A DNA stretch of 64,000 bases from an uncultured Selenomonadales bacterium (lineage in GTDB: Bacteria; Bacillota; Negativicutes; Selenomonadales; Selenomonadaceae), in contig CAMUZG010000009.1 of NCBI GenBank assembly GCA_947165145.1, positions 1-64,000 on the forward strand, written 5' to 3'. This document shows, one piece after another, positions 34,905 to 44,495 of this stretch; within the stretch, counting starts at the first letter, position 1; the number at the start of each line of letters is the position of its first letter. Position numbers and translations under genes: made by a program. The notes below the pieces were generated by a model. That model saw nothing but the letters and a program-made list of their open reading frames with translations, was not told where the DNA came from and searched no databases.

Positions 34905-36146
34905 TCAGTACAGCGGATATTTTTCACAGAGCGCGGCGACACGATTGCGAGCCTCGACTTTTTTATCGGCGTCGGTCGGATTGTTCAAAACCAGCGCGAT
35001 TATGTCGGCAACTTCTTTCATGTCGCTTTCAAGAAAACCGCGTGTTGTCAAGGCGGGACTGCCCAATCTCAAACCACTCGTTACGAACGGCGAACGCGGT
35101 TCAAACGGAATCGTATTTCTATTCGCGGTGATGTTGACTTCGTCGAGAAGATTTTGTGCCTCTTTGCCGGTCAAGCCCTTATTCGTCAAATCAACGAGCA
35201 TCAGATGATTGTCGGTGCCGCCGCTGACGATTCGGAAGCCGTCCGCCGTCAACGTGTCCGCTAAAATTTTTGCATTCTTGATAATCTGCGCGGCGTACAG
35301 TTTGAATTCAGGTTGAAGAGCCTCGCCGAACGCAACAGCCTTAGCCGCGATGACGTGCATTAAAGGTCCGCCTTGAGTGCCAGGGAAAATCGCCTTGTTG
35401 AATTGTTTGCCGAATTCCGCGTCCTTGCACAGAATCAATCCGCCGCGAGGTCCGCGCAGAGTTTTATGCGTCGTGGAAGTGACAACGTCAGCGTAGGGCA
35501 ACGGACTGGGGTGCAATCCCGCCGCGACAAGTCCCGCGATGTGCGCCATGTCAACCATAAAATACGCGCCGACTTTTTTGGCGATGTCAGCCATGCGCTC
35601 GAAGTCGATGATTCGCGAATAAGCCGACGCGCCAGCAACGATGATCTTCGGCTTGCAATCGAACGCAATTTTTTCGAGAGCATCATAATCAATGGTTTCA
35701 GTCTCTTTGCTCACGCCGTAAGGAACGATCTTGAAATATTTGCCGCTCAAATTAACGGGGCTACCGTGCGTCAAATGTCCGCCGTCAGTAAGACTCATGC
35801 CCATTATCGTATCGCCTGGCGTGGCAAGTGCGAAGTAAACCGCCGTGTTAGCCTGTGCGCCCGAATGCGGCTGAACGTTGGCATAAGCGCAATCGAAAAG
35901 TTTTTTGGCGCGGTCGATAGCGAGTTGTTCAGCCACGTCGACGAATTCACAACCGCCATAGTAACGTTTGCCGGGATAACCTTCGGCGTATTTGTTGGTG
36001 AGCACGGAGCCTTGAGCTTCCATGACCGCCTTGCTTACGATGTTTTCCGACGCGATAAGTTCAAGCTTGTTGCGTTGGCGATTCAGTTCGTTTTCCACCG
36101 CCTTGAAAAGTTCCGTGTCTTTCTTCATGCCTTCGTTTAAATTCAT
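34905..36146 (-). CDS. glyA: serine hydroxymethyltransferase
   Basis: A 413-aa PLP enzyme, normal length, interconverting serine and glycine with transfer of a one-carbon unit to tetrahydrofolate. The PLP-lysine motif is [16 protein letters not shown] (Lys near residue 225), with earlier landmarks [10 protein letters not shown] and [12 protein letters not shown]. The start ATG has GGAGG upstream. It follows the SnoaL-like gene by about 40 bases that contain TAATGCG-type heptamer repeats, and precedes the carrier array by 5 bases. Confidence 0.97.
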   Translation of the reverse strand: MNLNEGMKKDTELFKAVENELNRQRNKLELIASENIVSKAVMEAQGSVLTNKYAEGYPGKRYYGGCEFVDVAEQLAIDRAKKLFDCAYANVQPHSGAQANTAVYFALATPGDTIMGMSLTDGGHLTHGSPVNLSGKYFKIVPYGVSKETETIDYDALEKIAFDCKPKIIVAGASAYSRIIDFERMADIAKKVGAYFMVDMAHIAGLVAAGLHPSPLPYADVVTSTTHKTLRGPRGGLILCKDAEFGKQFNKAIFPGTQGGPLMHVIAAKAVAFGEALQPEFKLYAAQIIKNAKILADTLTADGFRIVSGGTDNHLMLVDLTNKGLTGKEAQNLLDEVNITANRNTIPFEPRSPFVTSGLRLGSPALTTRGFLESDMKEVADIIALVLNNPTDADKKVEARNRVAALCEKYPLY

Positions 36147-36149
36147 GCT

Positions 36150-36182
36150 GTAACCTCCAAAATGTAATGCGCAATGCGTAAT
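36150..36182. repeat. heptamer repeats (TAATGCG type) between SnoaL-like and glyA genes
   Basis: GTAATGC-GCAATGC-GTAATGA units with period 7 occupy the gap. The adjacent SnoaL-like C-terminus (GLIPNS) resembles the translation of the other heptamer type. Confidence 0.6.
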
Positions 36183-36185
36183 GAC

Positions 36186-36611
36186 TTAAGAATTGGGAAT
36201 CAGTCCTAAAGCCGTCATCAATCCGAACAGACCTTCAGCCGCCACATCATTAATTATTTTGCCTTCCGCGTTGAAATAGTAGAAATTCATCACGCTGAAC
36301 GAAAATTTCTTGCCGGTCGGCGCGAGACCCATAAAATTTCCGTCGTGCGTGCCGCTACAAGTCCAATGCACCGCAACTTTATCGTCCTCCGCCGCCATAT
36401 CGACAATTTCCCAACGAATGTCCGAAAAACTTTTTCGCATCAAGTCGACGACCGATAAATAGCCCGCGCCGCCGTAAAGCGGCTTTTCTGATACCGGCGT
36501 CGTGAATTCCGCGTCGCTAGAGATTAATTCTTCCGCTAAAGACGCGTCGTTGGTGTTTATGCACGTCATAAATCGTTTCATAATCAACTTATTGCGTTCC
36601 GACTTGCTCAA
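36186..36611 (-). CDS. SnoaL-like small enzyme or binding protein
   Basis: A 141-aa protein of the SnoaL-like NTF2 fold (ester cyclase/polyketide cyclase relatives). Landmarks are MKRFMTCINTNDASLAEELI, a strand-rich core, KVAVHWTCSGTHDGNFMG and LAPTGKKFSFSVMNFYYF, typical of the cone-shaped fold. The function is not predictable. The TTG start at 36611 overlaps the sua5 stop (TTGA) and has GGGAGG upstream; an in-frame ATG at 36626 lies inside sua5 and is less likely. Operon sua5-SnoaL-glyA. Confidence 0.78.
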   Translation of the reverse strand: MSKSERNKLIMKRFMTCINTNDASLAEELISSDAEFTTPVSEKPLYGGAGYLSVVDLMRKSFSDIRWEIVDMAAEDDKVAVHWTCSGTHDGNFMGLAPTGKKFSFSVMNFYYFNAEGKIINDVAAEGLFGLMTALGLIPNS

Positions 36612-37225
36612 TTCAATACCTCCCAAATTTTTTCCTCTGAAATTGCTCCGTGACGTAAAATTTTCGGATCCTCAGTAGCCAAATCGATTATCGTAGACGA
36701 AACGCCGAACGTGCACCGACCTCCGTCCAAGATGATTCCGACGTGTCCGCGCAGGTTGTCGAAAACTTCTTGAGCGGTCTTCGGCGGCGGGAAGCCCGAT
36801 AAATTCGCACTCGGCGCGGCAATCGGACAGTTCGACAACTTTATCAGCGCAAGAGCCGTGTCGTTGGCGGGGAAGCGAATTCCGACGCTCGACCTGCCGC
36901 CCGTCACGAAATCCGGCACAATTTTATTCTTTGGCAAAATTATCGTCAAGGCACCAGGGCAAAACGCCTCGAATAATTTTTCCGCCACCGATGATATTTC
37001 CGCGACACGCTCAACTTGCTCAAGGCTCGCGACGTGCAAGCTTAACGGTTTGTCGGACGGTCTGCCCTTCGCCGCAAAAATCTTCCTGCACGCCTCGACG
37101 TTGAGCCCGTCCGCGCCGAGTCCGTAAACAGTTTCAGTCGGGAAGGCGACAATTTCTCCGCGTTTGATGAGTTGCGCCGCTTTCCACAGATTTTCATTCG
37201 TCGGCAGTAAAATTTCTGTTTGCAA
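36608..37225 (-). CDS. L-threonylcarbamoyladenylate synthase (Sua5/YrdC)
   Basis: A 205-aa enzyme making threonylcarbamoyl-AMP from threonine, bicarbonate and ATP for the t6A37 tRNA modification. Landmarks are AFPTETVYGLGADG (about residues 29-42), KGRPSDKPLSLHV (about 54-66), PGALTIIL and APSANLSGFPPP. The length matches the YrdC domain without the C-terminal Sua5 domain. TsaD, the next enzyme of the pathway, is encoded at 39.8 kb. The TTG start at 37225 has GGGGGAA upstream and is preferred to an earlier ATG with no ribosome-binding site. Confidence 0.93.
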   Translation of the reverse strand: MQTEILLPTNENLWKAAQLIKRGEIVAFPTETVYGLGADGLNVEACRKIFAAKGRPSDKPLSLHVASLEQVERVAEISSVAEKLFEAFCPGALTIILPKNKIVPDFVTGGRSSVGIRFPANDTALALIKLSNCPIAAPSANLSGFPPPKTAQEVFDNLRGHVGIILDGGRCTFGVSSTIIDLATEDPKILRHGAISEEKIWEVLN

Positions 37226-37334
37226 ATGAATTCCCCCAATCAGCAAGAGTGAACCTTGAAAATAAGATGAATAAAATTTAGAATTATATCATGAAATAAT
37301 CATGAAAGAAAGCAAAAAATTTTTTTTGGGCTTA

Positions 37335-37363
37335 TTGACAAAGCAAAATTTCTGGTTTATTAT
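37335..37363 (+). promoter_or_regulatory. strong promoter of the SLH porin
   Basis: A consensus TTGACA (37335-37340) and TATTAT (37358-37363) are 17 bases apart. The predicted start of transcription near 37370 leaves a leader of about 135 bases before the porin ATG. Confidence 0.8.
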
Positions 37364-37506
37364 TGCGCCGACTTGAGGGACTTGGCAACGAAGCAGAGTC
37401 ATTTGAGGAAACACGGTCACTCAATTTTGAACAAGCTTCCGAGCCGAATCGCCGAAAGTCACAGGTAATGTTTCTTTCAGCGGCATCTTTAAGGAGGATG
37501 TTCAAA

Positions 37507-39039
37507 ATGAAGAAGTCAGTAGCAGCAGCATTGGCGGCGGCAGTAGTCGTCGGCACAAGCGCAACAACGTTCGCGGCGATTAATCCGTTCAGCGACGTTC
37601 CCAAAGGTCACTGGGCATACGATTCCGTTGCAAAACTTGCGGCGGCTGGCGTTGTCGAAGGTTACGGTGACGGCACATATCGCGGCGACCGCAACATCAC
37701 CCGTTACGAAATGGCGCAGATGGTTGCCAAAGCTATGGCAAAAGTCGGTAACAATGGTAGCTTGTCTAGGGAAGAACAAGAACGTATTCTCAACAGACTC
37801 AGAGAAGAATTCCAATCGGAGTTGGAAACCCTTGGCGTTCGCGTTGATGAACTCGAAACATACAACGACAGAGTCATCTGGCAGGGCAAAATCGAGTACA
37901 CCTACAAAAATCACAAGACCGACAACTGGTACGACAAACGGCGCAGTGGTCATCACAGCACCGACGGTCACACTCGCGTTAAACAGGACGACTGGATTTT
38001 CCGCTTCGAGCCCATCGCGGTTGTCAACGGTGTCGAAGATCCTAACGGCAAAGTCACGTTGAGCAACGGCAATCCCATCAAAGATGAAGACGGCAATCTC
38101 GTTCCTGGTCAAAAAACGTACAAGAGCCTGTGGACACTCCGCGCTCGTATCGATGCTCACGTCGACCTTAGCCGCGACACCTCCACCGATTTCAACCTCG
38201 TTCGTGGTTGGGCACAGGGCGATTACAACAACTTCCAAATCAAAGTCGGTCGTCAACCCCTTTACACCAATGAAGACGGTATCGTTTGGGATACTGAATA
38301 CACCGGCGGCGAGATCACTTTCCGTAATTTCGCAGGCGGCTTGAGAGCAACCATCTACGGCGGTCGTCTCCAAGCTGGTAAAGTCGGCGGTAGCATTCGT
38401 CATGCAGGCGCGTGGGATGGCAGACAAGACGGCGGCACTGGTGAAGCAAGATTCGCTGAGGCAGCAGGCACTGTCGGGAAGTTTGGCACCGATCCTTCCA
38501 GTTTCTTCGGCGTCAACGTTCAATATGATGCTTCGAAAGGTCTCTCTGGCGGCGCAGGTTATTACAGCATCAAAGACGACGACTTCAAAGGCGTTGCAAC
38601 AGATTTCTATGGTAACGACTTAGTTTACTACAGCAATGACGGCAAGACGGATAAAGCACAAATCTGGTCTGTGAACGCAGGCTATACCCTCGGTAAATTC
38701 AAGCTCTGGGGCGCATATGCGAAAAACACCAAAGCTGACGTCGAGAACAAATCTTGGCAAGCTCTCGTTAAATACGGCGACCTCTACGGCGGCGGCAACC
38801 AGACCACTCACAAGGGTCAATGGGCTGTCTGGGCTGGCTACAAAGAACTCGGCTCCAACGCTTCCTTGATCGCTATCAACTGGGATGACTGCTACGCTGG
38901 CACCAAAGGCTTCGTCGCAGGCGCATCTTGGGCTCCGATGGACAGAGTCGTTGTCCTCGCCAAATACTTCAAAGGCAAATACATCACCGGTCCTGGCGAT
39001 GCAGAACGTCTCTTCGGTCGTGTCGAATTCTTCTTCTAA
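37507..39039 (+). CDS. SLH-domain outer-membrane porin (OmpM/Mep45 type)
   Basis: A 510-aa porin. Signal peptide MKKSVAAALAAAVVVGTS to about residue 23 (TFA). One S-layer homology domain follows (about 26-75: PFSDVPKGHWAYDSVAKLA, ITRYEMAQMVAKAM), then a coiled-coil stalk (about 90-120) and a beta-barrel of alternating Tyr/Trp/Gly strands ending GRVEFFF with the C-terminal Phe typical of barrel assembly. In Negativicutes the SLH domain binds polyaminated peptidoglycan and ties the outer membrane to the wall. I chose the ATG at 37507 (AAGGAGG upstream). Strong promoter, long leader and dedicated terminator suggest very high expression. Confidence 0.93.
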   Translation: MKKSVAAALAAAVVVGTSATTFAAINPFSDVPKGHWAYDSVAKLAAAGVVEGYGDGTYRGDRNITRYEMAQMVAKAMAKVGNNGSLSREEQERILNRLREEFQSELETLGVRVDELETYNDRVIWQGKIEYTYKNHKTDNWYDKRRSGHHSTDGHTRVKQDDWIFRFEPIAVVNGVEDPNGKVTLSNGNPIKDEDGNLVPGQKTYKSLWTLRARIDAHVDLSRDTSTDFNLVRGWAQGDYNNFQIKVGRQPLYTNEDGIVWDTEYTGGEITFRNFAGGLRATIYGGRLQAGKVGGSIRHAGAWDGRQDGGTGEARFAEAAGTVGKFGTDPSSFFGVNVQYDASKGLSGGAGYYSIKDDDFKGVATDFYGNDLVYYSNDGKTDKAQIWSVNAGYTLGKFKLWGAYAKNTKADVENKSWQALVKYGDLYGGGNQTTHKGQWAVWAGYKELGSNASLIAINWDDCYAGTKGFVAGASWAPMDRVVVLAKYFKGKYITGPGDAERLFGRVEFFF

Positions 39040-39081
39040 GCCGACACTTTCAACCGACACAATTTCATAAAGTAAATACCG

Positions 39082-39111
39082 GGAGTCTCCGAGTAATCGG
39101 AGGCTCCTTTT
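39082..39111 (+). terminator. terminator of the porin gene
   Basis: GGAGTCTCCGA (39082-39092) pairs fully with TCGGAGGCTCC (39097-39107), one G-U, loop GTAA, followed by TTTT. Confidence 0.88.
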
Positions 39112-39190
39112 GATTTTGCGAAAAAAGTTGCGCTCGCTTGAAAAAAAGTTTACAATCCTTAAATCAATCTGAATTGAGGAGTGAAATATT

Positions 39191-39820
39191 TTGCGCCTGA
39201 GGAAAAAACCTCACACTGACGAAAAACTTCAGAACTTCGCGGATTTCGTGACGGTCGGCGACGTTCAACCGATAATCAAAGATTCAACGCGCGAACTTCA
39301 CGTCGAACTCGGCACCGGCAAAGGCGACTTCATCACGCAAATCGCCGAACTCAACCCGCAAATAAATTTCATCGGTCTGGAAGTCGAGCCGACTTGCGTT
39401 TTGGCGGCGGCAAGAAAAATTCGCGAGAAAAATTTGAGCAACGTCCGCCTGATCGTCTTCGACATAAACAACATCACCGAAATTTTTTCCGCGCACGCAA
39501 TCGACAGACTGTACATAAATTTCTGCGACCCGTGGCCGAAAAAACGTCACGCTAAACGCCGCTTGACTCACGTGAGATTTTTGGAAATGTACAGACCAAT
39601 TCTCGCGGACGGCGGAGAAATTTTTTTCAAGACGGACAATCGCGGGCTATTCGATTTTTCGTTGGAGCAATTCGCTGCGGTGGGAATGACTGTTCGCGAC
39701 GTGACCAACGACTTGCACGCCAGCGAGCCCTCCGATAATGTTCGCACCGAATACGAGAACAAATTTAGCGCGGCAGGCGTCCCGATTAATTTCTGTGTTG
39801 CGAGGTTCGGTAATGGATAA
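39191..39820 (+). CDS. trmB: tRNA (guanine-N7)-methyltransferase
   Basis: A 209-aa SAM-dependent enzyme methylating G46 of tRNA. Landmarks are the SAM loop [11 protein letters not shown] (about residues 38-48), NFIGLEVE, and the signature [19 protein letters not shown] (about 109-127). TTG start with TTGAGGAG upstream. It overlaps tsaD by 8 bases and begins an operon mostly of tRNA-modification genes (trmB, tsaD, queF). Confidence 0.95.
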   Translation: MRLRKKPHTDEKLQNFADFVTVGDVQPIIKDSTRELHVELGTGKGDFITQIAELNPQINFIGLEVEPTCVLAAARKIREKNLSNVRLIVFDINNITEIFSAHAIDRLYINFCDPWPKKRHAKRRLTHVRFLEMYRPILADGGEIFFKTDNRGLFDFSLEQFAAVGMTVRDVTNDLHASEPSDNVRTEYENKFSAAGVPINFCVARFGNG

Positions 39821-40817
39821 AATTTTAACACTCGGCATTGAAACAAGTTGCGACGAAACGGCGGCGGCAGTCCTGCGCGGCGGGCGTGAGCTCCTGTCGA
39901 ACGTCATATCAACGCAAATTCCCCTGCACCAAAAATTTGGCGGCGTCGTGCCCGAAATCGCGTCGCGAAAACACATCGTCAACATCATTCCCGTTATCGA
40001 CGAGGCAATCAGCAAGGCGGGCGTCACACTCGACGACATCAACCAAATCGCCGTGACCAAAGGACCCGGTTTAGCGGGAGCACTGCTCGTCGGCTTGAGC
40101 GTGGCAAAGTCACTGTCATATGCGCTGAACGTGCCGCTAATCGCCGTCAATCATCTCGAAGGTCACATTTTCGCGAACTTCATCAGCACGCCCGAACTTG
40201 AGCCGCCGTTCCTGTCGCTGGTCGTGTCTGGCGGTCACACAGCGTTAATCAAGGTGCTTGACTACAATCGATTCGAGTTGCTCGGACAATCGCGCGACGA
40301 CGCTGCCGGTGAGGCTTTCGACAAAATCGCTCGTGTAATGGGCTTGCCTTATCCCGGCGGTCCCGAAATCGACAAGCTTGCCAAAATCGGCGACGCGAAC
40401 GCAATTACTTTCCCGCACCCGAAAGTTGACGGCTACGATTTTAGTTTCAGCGGCTTGAAATCGGCGGTCTTGAATTTTTTGAATACCGCGCAGATGAAGG
40501 GCGATTCGATTGTTGCGGCGGACGTTGCGGCGAGTTTTCAAAAGACTGTCGTCGATACTTTGGCGGGAAAAACTTTGTCGGCGGCGGACGAATTCAAGCT
40601 TGATAAAATCGTTTTAGCGGGCGGTGTCGCGGCGAATTCATCACTCGAAAAAACTTTGCGCGAGGCTTGTCAACGTCGCGGTCTGAAATTTTTCTACCCG
40701 TCAAAAATTCTCTGCACCGACAACGCCGCAATGATTGCTTGCCGCGGTTATTATCAGTCGCTGGAAAAAAATTTTGCCGATTCGACGCTCAACGCCGTCC
40801 CGAATCTTGGACTTTAG
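39813..40817 (+). CDS. tsaD: tRNA N6-adenosine threonylcarbamoyltransferase
   Basis: A 334-aa ASKHA-fold enzyme that transfers the threonylcarbamoyl group to A37 of tRNA; it needs TsaB, TsaE and the Sua5/TsaC product. The N-terminus [15 protein letters not shown] and the metal site NHLEGH (about residues 111-116) are typical, as is SGGHTALI (about 136). The ATG at 39813 lies within trmB; longer in-frame reading upstream is trmB shadow. tsaB and tsaE are not in the window. Confidence 0.96.
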   Translation: MDKILTLGIETSCDETAAAVLRGGRELLSNVISTQIPLHQKFGGVVPEIASRKHIVNIIPVIDEAISKAGVTLDDINQIAVTKGPGLAGALLVGLSVAKSLSYALNVPLIAVNHLEGHIFANFISTPELEPPFLSLVVSGGHTALIKVLDYNRFELLGQSRDDAAGEAFDKIARVMGLPYPGGPEIDKLAKIGDANAITFPHPKVDGYDFSFSGLKSAVLNFLNTAQMKGDSIVAADVAASFQKTVVDTLAGKTLSAADEFKLDKIVLAGGVAANSSLEKTLREACQRRGLKFFYPSKILCTDNAAMIACRGYYQSLEKNFADSTLNAVPNLGL

Positions 40818-40830
40818 GAGAGGTTTTGTC

Positions 40831-41964
40831 ATGAAAAAAATTTTCTCGTTGGTGATAGTCTTCGTTATCGCGGTAACGTTCTTCTCCGCCGCACACGCCA
40901 TGGATTATCAGTTGGAACAAGTCGTTGTAATCAGTCGTCACAACCTGCGCAATTCGCTCAAAGCGGGCGATGACAGAGGACTTTTGACACTGCGCGGCGG
41001 CGAAATGGAAACTTTAATGGGACAATACTTCGAGGCGCGACTCCGACTGCAAGGACTCTTCCCGAAAAATGCGCAACCTTCCGCCGAAGAAGTTCGTTTC
41101 TACGCCAATTCATATCAGCGGACAATCGCCACGGCAAAATATTTTTCGGCGGGAGCATTCCCAATAGCGAATATCCCGATTGAATTTCATCGCGCGTTGG
41201 GACAAAAGGATCGTGTCTTCTTGCCGTCGACTGACCCCGCAATTACGAAAAAACTTCAAGCTGAAACTAACTGGAAAAAATTGCTCAACGACACCAGCAA
41301 AGAAATTGCAACCGTCGAACGTCTCACCGGAGAAAAATTTAATCCCGACAATTACTCGATAAAACTTCGCGAAGACGTCGTCGAATGGAAAGCTGAAGAT
41401 ACTTTAAAGAAACTTAATCTTGCCGCCGACGCATTGCTGATGGACTATTACGACGGCAAAGTTTCCTACAGCGACGCCGAAATGCGCGACGTGGCAAAAG
41501 TTTCCTCCATACTGATTAATAGCAACTTTGACCGCCCGCTTTGTTCAAGAGCCCTTGCAAGCCCGTTGCTCGCTGTCATTTCCGACGAACTCAACACGAC
41601 CGGTCGTAAGTTCAGTTTCATTTGCGGGCACGACAGCAATTTATCAACCATTTTGACGGCTATCGGCGTGGAAGATTACATTTTGCCTGGCACGATTGAA
41701 TGGCGCATTCCGATTGCGTCAAAGATTGTTATCAAAAAATTTCGCGGCTCCGACGGCAACAAATACGCCCGCTTGAGTCTCGTTTATCCGTCAACCGCGC
41801 AGATTATCAATCGCGAAATGCTCACGCTCGACAATCCGCCGATGAAAGTTGCGCTCAAGTTGCGCGGACTGCAACCGGTCGATTCGGACGCAATTTACAA
41901 ACTCTCGGACGTTCTGCAGAGAATTTCCGACGGACAGATTGTTGACGGCAGACGCGTCGCTTAA
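40831..41964 (+). CDS. periplasmic histidine acid phosphatase (glucose-1-phosphatase-like)
   Basis: A 377-aa exported enzyme with signal peptide MKKIFSLVIVFVIAVTFFSA (cleavage after AHA, about residue 23). The catalytic histidine motif is SRHNLRN (about 35-41); the RHNLR form is that of E. coli Agp rather than the RHGxRxP of phytases. The proton donor motif is GHDSN (about 267-271). It should release phosphate from sugar phosphates such as glucose-1-phosphate in the periplasm. The ATG at 40831 has AGGAGAGG upstream. It sits 13 bases after tsaD in a tRNA-modification operon, an unrelated functional context. Confidence 0.85.
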   Translation: MKKIFSLVIVFVIAVTFFSAAHAMDYQLEQVVVISRHNLRNSLKAGDDRGLLTLRGGEMETLMGQYFEARLRLQGLFPKNAQPSAEEVRFYANSYQRTIATAKYFSAGAFPIANIPIEFHRALGQKDRVFLPSTDPAITKKLQAETNWKKLLNDTSKEIATVERLTGEKFNPDNYSIKLREDVVEWKAEDTLKKLNLAADALLMDYYDGKVSYSDAEMRDVAKVSSILINSNFDRPLCSRALASPLLAVISDELNTTGRKFSFICGHDSNLSTILTAIGVEDYILPGTIEWRIPIASKIVIKKFRGSDGNKYARLSLVYPSTAQIINREMLTLDNPPMKVALKLRGLQPVDSDAIYKLSDVLQRISDGQIVDGRRVA

Positions 41965-41978
41965 AAAGGAGAATTCAC

Positions 41979-42419
41979 ATGTCTGAACTCAAAAATCTCG
42001 GCAAAACCACTGCCTACAAATACGATTACGCGCCCGAATTCCTTGAGGCGATTGAAAACCGTAACCGCGACAGAAATTATTTCGTGACGCTCACGAGCGG
42101 CGAATTCACTTGCCTCTGCCCGATAACTCATCAGCCCGATTACGCCACGATTAAAATCCGTTACGTGCCCGATAAATTTTTGGTCGAGAGCAAAAGCCTC
42201 AAGCTGTACCTGACGAGCTTCCGCAACCACGGCACCTTTCACGAGGACGTTGTCAACACGATTGCCGACGATTTGATTAAGCTGTTGGAGCCGCGTTATC
42301 TTGAGGTTGAAGGGCTGTTCAACGTGCGTGGCGGCATTTCGATTGTCCCGTTCGTCAATTATGGTCGCGGCGAATTCGAGGACGTTGCTAAAAAAATTTT
42401 GATGGAGAGAAAATCTTGA
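41979..42419 (+). CDS. queF: NADPH-dependent preQ0 reductase
   Basis: A 146-aa type I QueF (tunnelling-fold) enzyme reducing 7-cyano-7-deazaguanine to preQ1 for queuosine in tRNA. The signature TSGEFTCLCPITHQPDYA (about residues 39-56) holds the catalytic Cys and Asp; ESKSLKLYLTSFRNHGTFHED (in two parts, about 71-91) binds NADPH and substrate. It starts 14 bases after the phosphatase, with AAGGAG. The last four bases overlap the next gene (TTGA). Other queuosine genes are not in view. Confidence 0.96.
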   Translation: MSELKNLGKTTAYKYDYAPEFLEAIENRNRDRNYFVTLTSGEFTCLCPITHQPDYATIKIRYVPDKFLVESKSLKLYLTSFRNHGTFHEDVVNTIADDLIKLLEPRYLEVEGLFNVRGGISIVPFVNYGRGEFEDVAKKILMERKS

Positions 42420-43243
42420 GACAGAAGAGACTCGCATTAATCAATGACGTGACGGGCTTCGGGCGATGTTCCGTGACCGTCGAGCTGCCGATAATTTCCG
42501 CGCTGAAAATTCAAGTCTGTCCGTTGCCAACCGCCTTGTTGAGCGTGCATACCGGCTTCAAAAATTATTTCATGGACGATTTCGCCGACCGCATGGACGA
42601 TTACGTTGACAGCTGGCAGAAAAATAATTTGAACTTCGACGCAATTGCCACGGGATTTCTCGGTTCCGCCGCGCAGATTGAGATTGTCCGTCGCGTGATA
42701 AAAAAATTCCCCGCAACCGTGATTATCGATCCCGTTATGGGCGACCACGGGAAAATTTATCGGACGTATACGCACACGATGTGCCGACGTATGCGCGAAC
42801 TGTTGGAGTTTGCCGACCTTGTCACGCCGAATTTAACCGAGGCTTGCGAACTTTCTGGAACACCGTATCCCGTCGGCGGAGTCATCAGCGACTCGAACTT
42901 GACGACGATTGCGACGAATATTGCGGCGAAGACTCGTGGCGGGCGCGTGGTGATTACGGGCGTTTCACTCGACGCTGACGACGGCTCGAACATCACGAAT
43001 TTCATTTTCGATTGCGGCAAGGTTAACTTCGTTTCGTCGAAAAAAATCGGTGGCGATCGTTCAGGTACTGGCGACGTGTTCTTTGCAGTTGCGGCGGCGT
43101 CGTGGCTCAATGGTGCGACTTTGACTGACGCGACACGCAAGGCAGCCGACTTCGTCACAAAATGCATCGAGCACGCCGAAAATCTCCGCCTGCCGTGGAA
43201 TTGGGGCTTACCCTTTGAAGAATTTTTGACTGAACTAAATTAA
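42416..43243 (+). CDS. pyridoxal/pyridoxine kinase (PdxY/ThiD-like)
   Basis: A 275-aa ribokinase-superfamily kinase phosphorylating vitamin B6 vitamers. N-terminal NDVTGFGRCSV, VDPVMGD-type motif IIDPVMGDHG (about residues 101-110), TPNLTEACELSG, and the anion-hole motif RSGTGDVF (about 216-223) are typical of PdxY/PdxK. The TTG start overlaps the queF stop and has GGAGAG upstream. It is last in the operon, ahead of a terminator. PdxY and PdxK-type enzymes cannot be told apart with certainty here. Confidence 0.87.
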   Translation: MRQKRLALINDVTGFGRCSVTVELPIISALKIQVCPLPTALLSVHTGFKNYFMDDFADRMDDYVDSWQKNNLNFDAIATGFLGSAAQIEIVRRVIKKFPATVIIDPVMGDHGKIYRTYTHTMCRRMRELLEFADLVTPNLTEACELSGTPYPVGGVISDSNLTTIATNIAAKTRGGRVVITGVSLDADDGSNITNFIFDCGKVNFVSSKKIGGDRSGTGDVFFAVAAASWLNGATLTDATRKAADFVTKCIEHAENLRLPWNWGLPFEEFLTELN

Positions 43244-43250
43244 AAAATCT

Positions 43251-43280
43251 CCTCTGCGAATCGTGCGGAGGAATTTTTTT
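43251..43280 (+). terminator. terminator of the trmB-pdxY operon
   Basis: CCTCTGC (43251-43257) pairs with GCGGAGG (43265-43271), one G-U, followed by AATTTTTTT. Confidence 0.82.
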
Positions 43281-43357
43281 GGATTGGAAATTAATCGGCG
43301 GCATCGTTCCAAGTTGAATCGTCGAGCGAATAATATTGTATTCATGAATGCAAAAAC

Positions 43358-43385
43358 TTGATTGCTCTAACTTTTATGTTATAAT
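43358..43385 (+). promoter_or_regulatory. promoter of ddh
   Basis: TTGATT (43358-43363) and a consensus TATAAT (43380-43385) are 16 bases apart, about 38 bases before the ddh start. Confidence 0.7.
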
Positions 43386-43423
43386 GCAATGCGTTTCAAA
43401 AATTTTACGGGAGGCAACAACTC

Positions 43424-44404
43424 ATGAAAATAGCAATACTCGGATACGGCAACCTCGGTCGCGGCGTGGAATGCGCCATCAAAGAAAATGCTGACATGGA
43501 ACTCGTCGCGGTTTTCACTCGTCGCAATCCCGCAACCGTCAAAATTCAGACGCCGAACGTTCCCGTGCTCCACGTCGACGACGCAAAAAATTGGGTCGGC
43601 AAAATCGACGTTATGATTCTCTGCGGCGGCAGCGCAACCGATTTGCCCAAGCAGACGCCTGAATTCGCTAAAATGTTCAACGTCATTGACAGCTTCGACA
43701 CGCACGCAAAAATTCCCGAACACTTCGCGAACGTCGACGCAGCCGCTAAAGCTAACGGTCACGTGGCAATCATCTCGGTCGGTTGGGATCCTGGCATGTT
43801 CAGCTTGATTCGCGCTTATGCCAACGCACTTCTCCCCGACGGCAAAGATTACACTTTCTGGGGCAAAGGCGTCAGCCAAGGTCATTCCGATGCAATTCGT
43901 CGCGTCAAAGGCGTCAAGAATGCTAAACAATACACCGTGCCGATTGACAGCGCGCTTGAGGCTGTTCGTAGCGGACAAAATCCCGAACTCACCACACGTC
44001 AAAAACATCTCCGCGAATGCTACGTTGTTCTTGAAGAAGGTGCTGACGCCGCCGAAGTCGAACAGGCTATTAAAACCATGCCGAATTACTTCGCGGATTA
44101 CGACACGGTTGTTAACTTCATCAGCGAAGAAGAATTGCTCACCAAACACGCGGGACTTGCTCACGGCGGATTTGTCATTCGTTCGGGCAACACCGGCATG
44201 AACAAAGAAAACAATCACGTCATCGAATTCAGCCTCAAGCTTGATTCCAATCCCGAATTCACGACGGCAGTTCTCGTTGCGTATGCTCGTGCGGCTTATC
44301 GTCTCAATCAGGAAGGCAACAACGGTTGCAAGACTGTTTTCGACATTGCACCGGCTTATCTCTCTGCTCAAGACAATTCCGAACTTCGCGCACACTTGCT
44401 CTAA
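43424..44404 (+). CDS. ddh: meso-diaminopimelate D-dehydrogenase
   Basis: A 326-aa NADPH enzyme that makes meso-diaminopimelate from tetrahydrodipicolinate in one step. N-terminal Rossmann motif ILGYGNLGRGVE (residues about 4-15), DSFDTHAKIPEH (about 90-101), and SVGWDPGMFSLIRAYA (about 117-132) are typical of Ddh. With dapB at 13.8 kb the dehydrogenase route to cell-wall DAP and lysine is evident. ATG start with GGGAGG upstream and its own promoter. A long antisense ORF over this gene is a codon-usage shadow. Confidence 0.96.
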   Translation: MKIAILGYGNLGRGVECAIKENADMELVAVFTRRNPATVKIQTPNVPVLHVDDAKNWVGKIDVMILCGGSATDLPKQTPEFAKMFNVIDSFDTHAKIPEHFANVDAAAKANGHVAIISVGWDPGMFSLIRAYANALLPDGKDYTFWGKGVSQGHSDAIRRVKGVKNAKQYTVPIDSALEAVRSGQNPELTTRQKHLRECYVVLEEGADAAEVEQAIKTMPNYFADYDTVVNFISEEELLTKHAGLAHGGFVIRSGNTGMNKENNHVIEFSLKLDSNPEFTTAVLVAYARAAYRLNQEGNNGCKTVFDIAPAYLSAQDNSELRAHLL

Positions 44405-44407
44405 TAT

Positions 44408-44495
44408 AATTTGAAATTTGGAATGAGGAATTTGGAATGAGAAAAAAAGTTGCACCATCACAATTCCTAATTCCTAATTCCACATTCCTAATTGC
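44408..44495. repeat. heptanucleotide repeats providing a gene start
   Basis: GAAATTTGGAATGAGGAATTT-type units, then ATTCCTAATTCCTAATTCCA units with period 7. The first tract supplies the GAGGAA ribosome-binding site, and the second encodes FLIPNSTFLI of the following ORF. Confidence 0.75.

Noticed and set aside
36147..36185. Possible glycine riboswitch before glyA
   Set aside because: The gap is only about 40 bases and consists of heptamer repeats; no aptamer-like structure fits.
37516..38523. 335-codon minus-strand ORF antisense to the SLH porin
   Set aside because: Shadow of the porin; the plus-strand product has a clear signal peptide, SLH domain and beta-barrel end.
43379..44461. 360-codon minus-strand ORF antisense to ddh
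   Set aside because: Shadow of ddh; it runs through the ddh promoter and ends in heptamer repeats.
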